A stretch of DNA of 64,000 nucleotides from contig NC_087073.1 of the NCBI RefSeq assembly GCF_026151205.1, positions 21,542,837-21,606,836 of the forward strand. Direction: 5' to 3'. Made by a program: the position numbers and the translations under genes. Origin of the DNA: Bolinopsis microptera (taxonomy: Eukaryota; Ctenophora; Tentaculata; Lobata; Bolinopsidae). Under the pieces are notes generated by a model. It made no database searches, was not told the DNA's origin, and saw only the letters and a list, made by a program, of their open reading frames with translations. Positions 23,701 to 34,029 of the stretch are shown here, one piece after another. Positions within the stretch are counted from its first letter, which is position 1. Each line of letters begins with the position of its first letter.

Positions 23701-26700
23701 TGAGGGGTGGTCATCTTCCCTGAAGCTCTGGCTATCACCAGGTGCAACACGTGACTCATATTCTCACTCAACCTGGTTAGACGCAACTTATAGGTTACAG
23801 AAAAAGAAAACAATTTTCAATGGTATGATTTTCAAGAACTACGTTTCATACTAAAATTTAAGGTTAAGTTTTCATACAAATATAAAGCGGAATATTGGGG
23901 CTTGAGTCCGGGTTCCCGCCAATTTAAGTTAAAACTTACTGCTTATCATTACAGCCCAAGTAGTGTAGTATCTGAAGGAGGTAGACCTGGGCCCAGGGAG
24001 CAGGGAATGTGTGGTAGTTGAAACTGTTGTGAAGTCGCCCCTCAACTATTTGGATCAATATGTCTGTAAACGCCTTGTTCATGTGACGGTACTTATCCGG
24101 CTGTTCCTAGGTGATTAGCAGACAGTTAGCGATAGCTCAGCAAAAGTATTTAATACTCAAAGTAATATGGACCAAAAATAGAATGGAGTTAACCCTTATT
24201 ATACTAACCAATTGCTTTCGTTGAAAATTGAGTCAAAGTACACTACACATTGTTGCGTGTGTTCTTATGGTGGCTTACCTTACAAAGCTAAAGTGCACTC
24301 CACATTGTTGCGTGTGTTGTTAAGGTGGCTTACCTTACAAAGTTTCAGATATATAGGTAGAGCAGATATCATGACCCCAGCATCAGGATCACACAACGCC
24401 TTCAAGTAACGTTCATCGTGTGTTTGTTCTGGCATTTCCCGCAGAAACTGGTACAAAACATCTACTGCTTTCTTTCTGATTATCTCTCTGGGAAGGAGAA
24501 AGTAATATTATTTGGTACAAAACATCTACTGCTTTCTTTCTGATTATCTCTCTGGGAAGGGAGAGGAGAAAGTAATATTAATTTCAATTACAAATTATAA
24601 TAACACTAGTATAACCCGTGCCAACGGCCGGAACTTCACTATCGCAGTTGAAATCCAAAAGTATAAACCCGCCTATTATATTCGAAAACACGCATTACAT
24701 TGTCGTATGAAAGTATGAACTCTCTGATAGTCCAAACAAACCGCAAACAAAACCCCCTCCCCCAACCTTATAAGCTTATAGTATTACATAACAGTGAATA
24801 TTGCCGCTGATACATTGCCGAATAACCTAATTATGATTTATCCCCGATTTATGTACCAACGCTGCATATGCAGTAATGGGAGAGAGAGCGAGGAGGGAGA
24901 AAAAGTGAGCCATTTTATGTCACATTTGTGGTACAAAACCATCAATTTAACCACTTACCATCGGCCGATTAAAAAATTGCATATTGGCTTCGTCAGGGTT
25001 TTGTCGAAACTATGTACCGAACAAACCAGTCCCATAAGTTTTACCGTTTTCTTGATTAAGCCGCTCGGAAATTACACGCACACAGACAGACAGACAGACA
25101 GACACACATTTTGAGATTAGTAGTATAGATGACATAAACGTGGTTGGATAGAAAAGAGTAATGTCACGAAGGTTATCACGAACTTTCGCGTCATTTTATT
25201 AAACTAACTTCGGATGAGATAGCTTTTTGATGATAGTAGGAAGAAAAGCAGATATTGTATCTTTTCCCATGAGCTGACAGATGGCAGTGAGAGCCATACT
25301 TTGCTCCACAACACTTTCTGATGCAAGATCCTGAGGGTAACAGCGAACTTTAATTGGGTTCAAAAGCATTTCAAATTGTTTATTTAAAAAACCACACATG
25401 GCATTAAAATGAAGGGTTCGACTGATATAGTCCGGCTCTCTTCCTTACTTTTTGTAAAGAGCAGCATAACAGGAGAGATTCCTCACGTCCCGGGTTAAGA
25501 AGCAGAGACGAAACTAAATACCCTGAAATAGATTAAATGTCAATTAAAAATTTTGGAAGCATGTAAGGATTTAGACCTGATGTCGATCGTATATACTAAA
25601 AATACTCTAGCACATGCAATTGTAACTGCAGTTTTACAGAACTCTAAATGCTTAATGAAGACACTTGCAGGTACCACCCGTATTCATAGTCAGACCTGAG
25701 TTTAGTCATTTTCCGATGCGAGATTGGGGACGGGTTCTATAAACGAACAAACTAACAAATGTACGTTTACACATTGGCACATCATTTGATGATGATACGG
25801 TGGGTTGGAAAATATGATCCATTACGAATACGCAATGTTAGCACCCTTTATTGTCGTTTTCTTCCCCGTTTATTGATGATCACGTCAAAATTCTACAAAT
25901 CTGTTCTTATTTTGATTGCTTCATGTTATTTGTTTTCGATACTTTACCAGGACATCGTAAAGACAAACTTCAAGCTAAATTTAAGAGCAGTTTCATCCAC
26001 GATCGATTACGAGATCCCATCTCAAGAGTTGTTAAAAGAACAGTTAAACCGATTCTATGACGAAATGTACAGCACCTACCAGTCGCCATCTGACTGGATG
26101 CATGTCTTACTCAATCAAACTTATTATTTCCCCAATACTAACATAATTTTCACGGGAATACCTAAAACAGGTTGTTCGCACTGGAAAGAACTCTTCCTAC
26201 AAGCAGAGGGCGTACTAAAAGGTCGACTTGAGTATCTTCCCGATGTACATTTCAATTTCTCATCTCCCTACAAACTTCATAATTTCGCTAAAACATGGAA
26301 CGGGAAATACGACGAGAAGATCAATACAGCGACCAGCATTGTGGCATTGAGAAACCCTTGGGTGAGAGCTGTCTCTGCATACAGACAGAAACTATCCAGC
26401 GAGAAAACACAAGGAAACACTTTGCCAAAACTTCAGTTAGAGATCATTCAATCCGAACGGAATGTCTCTCAAATTCAGCATTTCGCTCTTCTTCGGAGCG
26501 ATCCGAAGAGGCTAGTTCACTTACTAGAAACTAGATAAAAACTCCAACGTTCGAGGAGTATGTAAGGTATACAGTAAAAGAAAACGAGAAAATAACAGCA
26601 AATCCACATTTCTCTCCTCAAAACATGTTTTTATCGGTGAACGAAGTCCGTTATGACTATATTTTACCGATGGAATTTGCGGAACAAATGTCCACGGAGT

Positions 26701-29160
26701 TCTTACAGACAGTGGGAATAGATATTCCTTTGCCAGGATCTTATGACAGAGAAACTGATCCAAGGTTGCAGACGTCAGTAGTAAAAGCAAGGGAGTTATT
26801 TTCTACATTGGATAAGGAACTGGTAGATAAATTTTATGAAATTTATAAGTGGGATTTCAAGCTCCTTGATTACAGCAACTTTAGCGATCCAAACTTTCCA
26901 TTTCCTAATTTCTACACTGACTGTGAAAATGACAAATGAGTTGATAAACTAAAATTGTTATATTTTCAATTTGAAAGATACAACCCATATCTATGCTTCC
27001 CACTACAGATTTGGAGACCACTCTTTCAATACATAATTTGGGGTTCGAAATACTGGGCTATAGTAATTGTCTCCTTGTATATCTTGATTTATTTATAATA
27101 ATTAATTTCTGTATAATTATGTATTGTTTGAAAAGAATTATGATAAAAGAGCTGCTCCCGCCGTGACTACTGGGACTGTTATTGGAATAATTGGTAGATA
27201 GTATAATATAGGGCACGCATAATCCTGTCAATTCCTATTTTTGAATACTGAGATATTTCATTCCTTTTCAATCTCCAAGTATAACTAGTCGGTGCCAAAA
27301 ATGGGATGATTGAAGCAAGAGTAAAGCTAGTATCTAAACAATAACTCAAAACTTCAATTTCACGGAATAAATCAAAGCAGGTGCTTACCAACCCTCTTGT
27401 AGAATAAACTGGACTGTTGAGCAAACTTGATGGCATCAATAACGCCGAAAGTAGCATCGTATCCCAGCATGTGTATGTAGATGAGCTTTACCAAGCGTTC
27501 GTGCTGCACAGACTGAAAACGTGTCACTTAAATTCTGTAAAAGAGTTAAATAAACGCGCGTGATGCCACTGTGAACACTGTATACAGCGAACTTATCACG
27601 CGTAAAGGGTTTCGCGCGCTACGTTTACCAGTTTATGTAGACGCGGCTACCACAAAAGGTGGCGGGCAAATGGCATTGGATTTAAAAAATCGACCCAGAT
27701 AAATATTTACGTCATGCCAGTTTGACGGCGCAGAAAATACAGCTCGAACATAAACATCCTCAGCTGGTGCATACTGCGATGAAAGTGGTCAGCGTTATTT
27801 TATTCGTTTATGAACACGGTCACAAAAAGATCACAAGTGGGTCACATCTCAGTCTAATTTAACCTGAATATATTAACAATGAGTATGTTTAGCTCTAGAC
27901 TAGCAGAGAGGCTGCAGGACCTGTTTGAGGTTTCAATTTGGGCAACTTGCAAGAGTTTTGGAGACTACATGTACCAATCGAAAGCACGTCATGGCATGGA
28001 GCTTTTAATGGGAATTTAGTTTACTCTTTCTAACTATTTTGTTATTGAAATAAAAAAATAAGGTTCCGATGGACCTATGCAGCCCCCGGTCTACTCAGCC
28101 GAATGCTCGAGAAATCGTGTGTGAGGGTTAAATGAGGAGCTGTACATGATCAATGCAGCGGAGCCACGGGCGAAGAAAGTGTGGTATAATACCTTAACCG
28201 TCGCTGGCCTTAGTAATCGATCCTTCGGTTTCCTGTAAGTGCTGGTGCCGGCCATGGTTGTCCGAAGTTAAAGTAAAAGGGTGGTTTTCATAGATGACCC
28301 TGCTGCTTTGCAGCTAAACAACGTAAAGTAAAGTAAAGTAAAGTAAATTATATGACTACCAAGTCCTTACAATTACTTACACTTACTGTACCAACAAATA
28401 TAGATAGGGAAAGCGTTAGTGCAGGATTGTCCAAGATAATATCTCATTTAGTTTGATAGGTCCTCCCCAAAGGGAGGTGAGCCTAGCCCCGAGGTACTGC
28501 AATACGGGGAAGACTCGTGGTCTGGCTGAAGCAAGCTTCACATCCTAGACCGATTTCCAAAAATCAATTTAATATTGAAGCTACTCGATGAGTAGCGTAT
28601 CAGATATTAAACTGATAAGAACAGATACTACACTTGATCTTAGCCAAAAGGCCGAGAAGCGATGCTTATTATACTTTAAATACGGGGTATATAGAGAGCA
28701 TTTAATATTTCCTTGTGTTTAAAAATGTTCACATTTATATTAGTATCAAGGTATCATCTTCCAATCCTTATGATCCATTAATTATGTTGTCAAGTTTTTA
28801 AAGCAAATTCTGGAATTTACTCACAGTATATCGAAGAAAATAGCGAACAAAGCTGTTATTCCGAACAAAAGTAAAATTTACTTACCGAAGTTGCGTAGGG
28901 TGTTTTTATTTCTTTCTTCAGATTATCGACCTCTACCTGCATGACCAAGGATTCCTCCTGAAATATATGATAGTTTAAGATGCCCGATAATTCGGGTTAG
29001 GTATCCAAATCCGAAAAAATGTAAACCTCCAAACTGTAGTTTTATGTGCAAAGCATCTTACATATTTAGTTTTGGAGTCGGCTATGTCCTTGATGAACTT
29101 CTTGAAGGTGGGGGAGTGGCCGTTGGGAGTGCCAATTATCATTTGCTCCACATTCTTCAT
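20760..29160 (-). CDS. AP4E1: AP-4 complex subunit epsilon, short form without appendage
   Basis: Large subunit of AP-4, which in other animals sorts cargo (e.g. ATG9) at the trans-Golgi. Fifteen exons: 29160-29062, 28957-28886, 27512-27389, 25522-25449, 25330-25209, 24487-24334, 24106-23940, 23772-23597, 23486-23385, 23235-23106, 22843-22688, 22555-22374, 21751-21558, 21325-21182 and 21017-20760. They sum to 2154 nt, an intact frame of 717 aa. Family signatures: LVKLIYIHMLGYDATFGVID, the GY-L-x-x-S-L-L-L repeat, KEIIRKKAVDVLYQF and SFNYHTFPAPWAQVYLLQIL. Human AP4E1 is about 1137 aa; here the alpha-solenoid trunk is followed by only a short polar tail, so the hinge and C-terminal appendage appear absent. 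Introns host a sulfotransferase gene (+), U2 snRNA (-), a MITE and tandem repeats. An inverted-repeat element lies about 25 bp upstream of the ATG. Confidence 0.9.
21346..21530 (+). repeat. Nine 21-bp repeats each carrying a CACGTG E-box
   Basis: The unit TAGGTCACGTGCTTTGTAAT plus one base repeats nine times (the last shortened), filling most of the 232-bp intron between AP4E1 exons 13 and 14. Every copy keeps the palindromic GTCACGTG core; differences fall in the spacer. CACGTG is the core of E-boxes bound by bHLH-Zip factors (MYC/MAX, USF, MITF/TFE). Function is inference only. Confidence 0.9.
21818..22297. mobile_element. MITE with GTCGTTCACATATTACGTAA ends
   Basis: Inverted ends GGGTCGTTCACATATTACGT (21818) and its complement near 22278-22297 enclose C-rich stretches and repeated CCGTAATCAACCGTAA motifs. 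The inner part (about 21965-22050) resembles the CTTTTCTCCACGTTTCATGC block of the 29.2-30.9 kb element. It lies in the intron between AP4E1 exons 12 and 13. A shorter relative is at 39066-39226. Confidence 0.75.
24236..24341. repeat. 55-bp tandem duplication over the donor of AP4E1 exon 6
   Basis: CACATTGTTGCGTGTGTT followed by GGTGGCTTACCTTACAAAG occurs at 24246-24287 and 24301-24341. It therefore duplicates the exon 6 3' edge and its GTAAGCC donor (read on the minus strand). The exon-proximal copy keeps the frame used here. Confidence 0.75.
24451..24562. repeat. 64-bp tandem duplication over the acceptor of AP4E1 exon 6
   Basis: GTACAAAACATCTACTGCTT through TCTCTCTGGGAAGG is present at 24451-24495 and again at 24515-24560. 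On the minus strand this duplicates the first part of exon 6 with its CCCAG acceptor. Using the outer acceptor would shift the frame (period 64 is not a multiple of 3). Confidence 0.75.
24790..25120 (+). repeat. Possible dispersed repeat with ACAG microsatellite end
   Basis: An intronic segment ending in (ACAG)n at 25083-25108 and TTTTGAGATTAGTAGTATAG. An open frame across it ends in TDRQTDRHTF, a frequent by-product of such repeats, so I do not call a gene. There is no second copy in the window to prove mobility. Confidence 0.3.
25876..26939 (+). pseudogene. Carbohydrate sulfotransferase (CHST8-14-like), frame broken, nested in AP4E1
   Basis: Golgi type II enzyme of the Sulfotransfer_2 type that would transfer sulfate from PAPS to a glycan. 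ATG 25876 is preferred over 25759 because it places the single membrane anchor (FYKSVLILIASCYLFSILY) at the N-terminus. The 5'-phosphosulfate-binding loop is GIPKTGCSHWKEL and the 3'-phosphate loop is VALRNPWVRAVSAYRQKL. The frame stops at 26538 (TAA), but the family sequence resumes in another frame right after (TPTFEEYVRY ... YDYILPMEFAEQM) and continues to a stop at 26939. At the break, ACTAG occurs twice (ACTAGAAACTAGA), consistent with a 5-bp duplication. It is single-exon and antisense within the intron between AP4E1 exons 3 and 4. It is a recent pseudogene, a null allele, or an assembly error. Confidence 0.75.
28062..28346 (+). mobile_element. Putative retroposon with (GTAAA)n tail
   Basis: A GC-richer block in an AT-rich intron of AP4E1, ending in CAACGTAAAG followed by four to five AGTAAA units at 28322-28346. 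A simple-repeat tail at one end of a compositionally distinct block is typical of LINE or SINE 3' ends. No tRNA-type promoter box and no coding frame is seen. Confidence 0.35.
28476..28663 (-). ncRNA. RNU2: U2 spliceosomal snRNA
   Basis: Read on the minus strand from 28663: ATCGCTTCTCGGCCTTTTGG, then the branch-site recognition segment GTGTAGTATC, the stem II region ending in TCTGATACG, an Sm-type site (GATTTTTGG), and the stem IV loop CCCCGTATTGCAGTACCTCG. The 188-nt length equals the usual metazoan U2. All core elements are intact, so it looks functional. It lies in the intron between AP4E1 exons 2 and 3, in the same direction as the host gene. U2 genes normally have their own Pol II snRNA promoter; I could not identify a proximal sequence element with confidence. 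Confidence 0.97.
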
Positions 29161-29185
29161 CCTTCCAGGAATTTGGGGTTAAGGG

Positions 29186-30910
29186 ACGCAAAAGTTGCAA
29201 GTGGGGGGGGGGGCCAATGGCATAAAATGGCATAAAATGGCATAAAATGGAGACTTTTTCTATGGAGAAAATGGAAAAACCCATGAGTAATTCTCCATTT
29301 TCTCCATTTTATGCCACTTGCAAAAGTTGCAAGTGGGGGGGGGGCCAATGGCATAAAATGGCATAAAATGGCATAAAATGGAGACTTTTTCTATGGAGAA
29401 AATGGAAAAACCCATGAGTAATTCTCCATTTTCTCCATTTTATGCCATGAATTTTGTCTTCAAATTTTGATCTTTAACACCTAAATTGGACATCCTAACA
29501 TGTTTATTTACGCTTACTAGGGGCGTAACAAGCTTATGAAAGCTCATAGTAGGCTACTAGATGCTTATACTAGGTTAGTAGAGGCACACTTCAGGCAAAC
29601 TCATAATTACTCAAGCCTAGTGTAAAGTTATTTCTACAGGCTACAGCAGGAGTGAGTAATAGGGGAGAGTAATTATAGGCACTGAGAAGTGAGACCTACA
29701 TCCTCGAAAGTCGAAACAAGCTCGCACTGCAAAGGGGAGGCCTGCCTTCCGAGATCGCATTACTAGGGGGAAGCCTCGAGTCCAAATTTGTGTATTTAGG
29801 GGTAGGTGCAGACTTCGATAAACCGAAAAATCAAAAAAATATTTTCGGCTAATAATGAAGAGGGTAGCATGAAACGTGGAGAAAAGTGGTTTTTAGAAAA
29901 ACTTTGAAAAATTTTGACTTAGAAAATTTTCGGCCCGAGTCATTCTCGATACGTACCTCTCGTATCGAGAGCTCACGATTCCGAGCTCGTGTTGCAAAGG
30001 GGAGGCCTGCCTTCCGAGATCGCATTACCAGGGGGAAGCCTCGAGTCCAAATTTGTGTATCGAGGGGTAGGTGCAGACTTCGATAAACCGAAAAACCAAA
30101 AAAAAATTTTCGGCTAATAATGAAGAGGGTAGCATGAAACGTGGAGAAAAGTGGTTTTTAGAAAAACTTTGAAAAATTTTGAATTAGAAAATTTTCGGCC
30201 CGAGTCATTCTCGATACGTACCTCTCGTATCGAGAGCTCCCGATTCCGAGCTCGTATTGCAAAGGGGAGGCCTGCCTTCCGAGATCGCATTACCAGGGGG
30301 AAGCCTCGAGTCCAAATTTGTGTATCGAGGGGTAATTTTCTAAGTCAAAATTTTTCAAAGTTTTTCTGAAAAACACTTTTCTCCACGTTTCATGCTACCT
30401 TGTTCATTATAAGCCGAAAATATTTTTTCGGTCAAAATTTTTCAAATTTTTTCTGAAGACCGCTTTTCTCCACGTTTCATGCTACCCTGTTCATTATTTG
30501 CCGAAAATATTTTTTCGAAGTCCACACCTTCCCCTCGATACACAATTTTGGACTCGAGGTAATGCGATCTCGGAAGGCAGGCCTCCCCTTTGCAACACGA
30601 GCACGGAATCGGGAGCTCTCGAAACGGGAGGTACGTATCGAAAATGACTCGGACCGAACATTTTCTAAGTCAACATTTTTCAAAGTTTTTCTGAAAACCA
30701 CTTTTCTCCATGTTTCATGATACCCTGTTCATTATTGGCCGAAAATATCTTTTTTTAAATAATTTTTCTCGAAATTCTAAATTTTTCAGGTTTTCAATGG
30801 CATAAAATGGCATAAAATGGAGACTTTTTCTATGGAGAAAATGGAAAAACCCATGAGTAATTCTCCATTTTCTCCATTTATGCCATTGGCCCCCCCCCCC
30901 CCCTTGCAAG
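29186..30910. mobile_element. 1.7-kb fold-back-like element of nested inverted and tandem repeats
   Basis: Outer ends are inverted: TTGCAAGTGGGG...CCAATGGCATAAAATGG at the left (29186, repeated at 29325) and CCATTGGCCCC...TTGCAAG at the right (30885-30910). Inside each end is a roughly 95-bp imperfect palindrome beginning TGGCATAAAATGGAGA and ending TCTCCATTTTATGCCA, in three copies (about 29220, 29350 and 30797). The centre is a 265-bp unit in tandem (CCTGCCTTCCGAGATCGCAT at 29741, 30006 and 30271), then an inverted partial copy to 30700. Each centre copy holds a similar open frame beginning MVFRKTLKN. There is no transposase. It sits about 25 bp upstream of the AP4E1 start codon. Confidence 0.7.
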
Positions 30911-31797
30911 TTTATTGCTTATTCTTAGACATGATTACGGAGAGTGGTTTTATTATTAATCCCTAAATAGAGATTGAAGAGAAACTCTGCATTCCTCAAA
31001 ATAATACGAATGTAGAAATTGGCAGTGAAACTACAATTAATATTGTTTTAGAGTATTACATTTAGTTTATCTCAACATTATACAGGATCCAGTCCAACAC
31101 GAAAAATTATGCTATTTATCTGCTTAATTAATATTTTAATTAAAACATCACAAAAGTTGAAACCCATACGTAAATATAGCATGTCAAGAAGTTGCAAAAA
31201 TAAAACTGATTCTAAATCATAATTAATTTCCTAACTGTTCCTAACTGTATATCACTCCCGATGGTTATTAATATGTACATAGGTTATGTAATGGGTAATA
31301 ATTAACAAAATTAATAATACTGAAGGTAGCATTTAAAGATCATAACTAATGTTTCCAATTCTGAAGCCTATTTCAGTAAACATTATACGTTGTTGCTGCC
31401 AAGAACTTATTATCTTGAAGTCTCAGATGCACAAATATCTTTGCTGCAAAATAATGAGTAATCCGATAGCCCACAGGGAATCATCATGCACGTGAACTAT
31501 CACGTGATATCTATTTATAGAACACTTTTGTCAAACATCATATCATTTAAAAAGTATATTTTATTATTATCAAAGGATATTTAAACAGCTAAAAACGAGC
31601 TGAGAGAAGAAGCTAATCAACAACAACAAACTAAAATCCGCAAAGTATTCAATACTAATACTACTGTAGAAGGAAGAACAGTATAATCACAAAACATCAC
31701 AATCACGAAATAAATACCACAAACAAACAAACACACATCGCAAACTCACTCGCAAATTCACTCCCTACATTTGCTTGATACTTTTCTTACTCTTCAG
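30911..31797. other. Intergenic between AP4E1 and VMP1, nothing recognised
   Basis: AT-rich DNA that should contain the VMP1 3' UTR and, unless it was displaced by the inverted-repeat element, the AP4E1 promoter. No motif could be supported. Confidence 0.4.
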
Positions 31798-32889
31798 TCA
31801 TTGCGCCTTCTTTTTCTCCACCACATCTTTATGGTACTGCTGAGCCATGGAATTAACGATGGACAAAACAAAGTACCCGATCATAAGAAAGAGGAAGATC
31901 TCAAAACATTTGGATACCATAGAATCAGTGGGGGGACCACCCTCTTTACCGCCACTGTGAAGTTTCAACTTCTGTTTATCCATGTAGTCCACAAAAGGAG
32001 CGTGCAGGGCGGGTCCTATTTCAGGAATACTAGCAATGAGGTTCTCTAACGCCTCTAAATGGTGCTTAGTGAAGATGAATATCACAAACAACATCTGGAT
32101 GTGCATTTTAACGATAGCTTTACCAATCAGAGTGGCACCGAAGAATGTTGTAAAAGGGACAAGGAAATGTCCGCAAGTAAGCCCAGCCAGATCGAACAGA
32201 GGATTGGGAATACTGGCACATAGAAGAATTCCGAAGAATCCAGCCTTTTCAACGAGATTGTGCATGAGTAACTTGGCACGTGACCAGAGGTCCAGGTCAT
32301 CTTTCTCCTTAATCTCCTCCAGCTCATTAAAGTCCTCGTCCTCCAGCTGCTGCCCTGATAACCTGGCAGCACGTGCCATGAAATAGGGTGGAAGTTCCCC
32401 TAGCGCAGTGCCAGCCCCCCACATAAACGCCTCCAGCCTTACTTTGGACATGATAGCCAGCAAGTTAATACTCATGGGCTCCCCGCTGTCAGGGCATGTT
32501 ATCTCAGCGGGGTAGGGGGGTTCAGGGAAGTGAGTAGACCCGCACTCCCAGGCAGCAATAGTAACACTAGCTATGTGAGGTCCCAGATAGAGGAGGAATG
32601 TGTGGAGTCCAGTACCGAACCCTACACTAGACAACACTCCCAGACCCAACCAGTAGAGACACCAGGCTGACTTGTCCTGAAGAACAGAGACATAGACCTG
32701 GTGTGGACCCTCAAAGTGTAGAGCAGCCACTACCACAGCACTTAGTACCACACTGGTGAGGATGAGGGTGGTGTTGGTGAGGAGGAGGGTGGTTAGTCTC
32801 ACTACTTCTGAGATGAGTTGGAGGGTGAAGTAGAGGAGGGTGGTGAGGGGGCGCCGCCATAGTACTAGTGTTTCCCGCTCACTCGACAT
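31798..32889 (-). CDS. VMP1: Vacuole membrane protein 1 (ER scramblase, autophagy factor)
   Basis: A 363-aa intronless protein (human VMP1 406 aa). VMP1 is an ER multispanning lipid scramblase needed for autophagosome formation and ER contact-site turnover. The sequence shows an N-terminal membrane segment, then YLGPHIASVTIAAWECGS and FPEPPYPAEITCPDSGEP, both strongly conserved in VMP1 orthologues. The VTT/DedA domain follows (GILLCASIPNPLFDLAGLTC and PFTTFFGATLIGKA), where the Pro/Gly re-entrant loops lie, and a last membrane helix before a lysine-rich tail (VEKKKAQ), which fits ER retention. The start at 32889 gives the expected short polar head. The lack of introns is unusual for this gene in animals. 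DCXR lies upstream on the same strand. Confidence 0.95.
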   Translation of the reverse strand: MSSERETLVLWRRPLTTLLYFTLQLISEVVRLTTLLLTNTTLILTSVVLSAVVVAALHFEGPHQVYVSVLQDKSAWCLYWLGLGVLSSVGFGTGLHTFLLYLGPHIASVTIAAWECGSTHFPEPPYPAEITCPDSGEPMSINLLAIMSKVRLEAFMWGAGTALGELPPYFMARAARLSGQQLEDEDFNELEEIKEKDDLDLWSRAKLLMHNLVEKAGFFGILLCASIPNPLFDLAGLTCGHFLVPFTTFFGATLIGKAIVKMHIQMLFVIFIFTKHHLEALENLIASIPEIGPALHAPFVDYMDKQKLKLHSGGKEGGPPTDSMVSKCFEIFLFLMIGYFVLSIVNSMAQQYHKDVVEKKKAQ

Positions 32890-33297
32890 ACCTGGGGGAT
32901 TTAGTTAACAAGGTAGGTTCAAAGCTGTAACTTTAAAGCTAATTGCACTGTAAATCTGTGAATGAAATTGTATATAATTAGGTTGTAAAAGGAGTGGGAG
33001 TTAAACAATTATATGGATCAGCGGGACAAGTGAAAATGAAATATAGTTGTCAAGACGACTGAAAATTAATTAAAGTAAAAATCCTGTAAATTTTAAAAGC
33101 AAGTTCTCGAAATCGTTTCATGAGATATAAAATTTACCCGATTTATAAATAAAAACTCATATACAGTTACAAAAATTAACGGATGTTTTAAAAAACCATC
33201 TGCAACGGAAACATGAAAATGTCATGACTTCAGTGTCGATCACTACTAGATAAAAATAATGACCACAATGAATTATTAATGGTATCACTTTAACAAT

Positions 33298-34029
33298 TTA
33301 CATGGCAAGGAAGCCTCCATCAATAGGAAGTGTAGTTCCATTTACCATTGAAGAGCTATCACTCAATAAAAATAGAATCGGACCGACAACCTCCTCAATT
33401 TCAGCAAATCTTCCCAGAGGTATTTTACTCAGCATGGGACCAGCTTTTGCCGGATCAGACCAGCCAACTCTCCCCATATCTGTCATAACTACAGTTGGAT
33501 TTACACAGTTTACTCTGATACCATGACTCCCCAACTCTAGGGCCATATTCTTAGCTAGATTATCTAGCGCTGCTTTTGACATTCCATATAAGGAATGGTC
33601 CTGTAAAGCAGCTTGGGACGCTTGGGATGACACATGAACTATGGAACCAGCCTTTTTGTTATTAACCATATTCTGAGCAGCTGCCTGGGCCACAAAGTAG
33701 TTTCCTTTTACATTTACATCCATCTGAGCATCGAAATCAGAAGTGGTAATTTCCAGGAAAGGTCTGATAACGGCAGTAGCAGCATTGTTAACGAGTCCGT
33801 CCAGAGGAGGTAGAGATAAAATGTAGTCTCTAACAGCCTCATACTCAGTAATATCCAGAGTCTTAGTGACTACATTGTGACTACACTCCCTCAACAAAGT
33901 GTCCAGGTTAGCCTGACTCCTGCTGATGACGTAGACATTGGCTCCGTGAGAAGAGAGTGACGTCACAACTCCTCTACCTATACCGGCTCCTCCTCCTGTT
34001 ACTAGAATGTTCTTACCTCCCAGATTCAT
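33298..34029 (-). CDS. DCXR: L-xylulose reductase (dicarbonyl/L-xylulose reductase)
   Basis: A 243-aa short-chain dehydrogenase, against 244 aa for human DCXR. The family reduces L-xylulose to xylitol and alpha-dicarbonyls with NADPH in the cytosol. Visible are the TGGGAGIG nucleotide-binding motif (11-18), an Arg-containing NADPH-selecting strand (VISRSQ), the NNAA motif (81-84), and the catalytic set Asn106 (MDVNVKG), Ser135, Tyr148 and Lys152 (YGMSK). The C-terminus reads GTTLPIDGGFLAM, as in DCXR. Start and length agree with the family. The gene is intronless and complete. The identity with DCXR rather than another carbonyl reductase rests on length and the C-terminal motif. Confidence 0.9.
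   Translation of the reverse strand: MNLGGKNILVTGGGAGIGRGVVTSLSSHGANVYVISRSQANLDTLLRECSHNVVTKTLDITEYEAVRDYILSLPPLDGLVNNAATAVIRPFLEITTSDFDAQMDVNVKGNYFVAQAAAQNMVNNKKAGSIVHVSSQASQAALQDHSLYGMSKAALDNLAKNMALELGSHGIRVNCVNPTVVMTDMGRVGWSDPAKAGPMLSKIPLGRFAEIEEVVGPILFLLSDSSSMVNGTTLPIDGGFLAM

Noticed and set aside
24794-25114. 106-codon plus-strand frame ending in TDRQTDRHTF
   Set aside because: The end is an ACAG microsatellite, and the frame lies in an intron of an opposite-strand gene; a repeat by-product.
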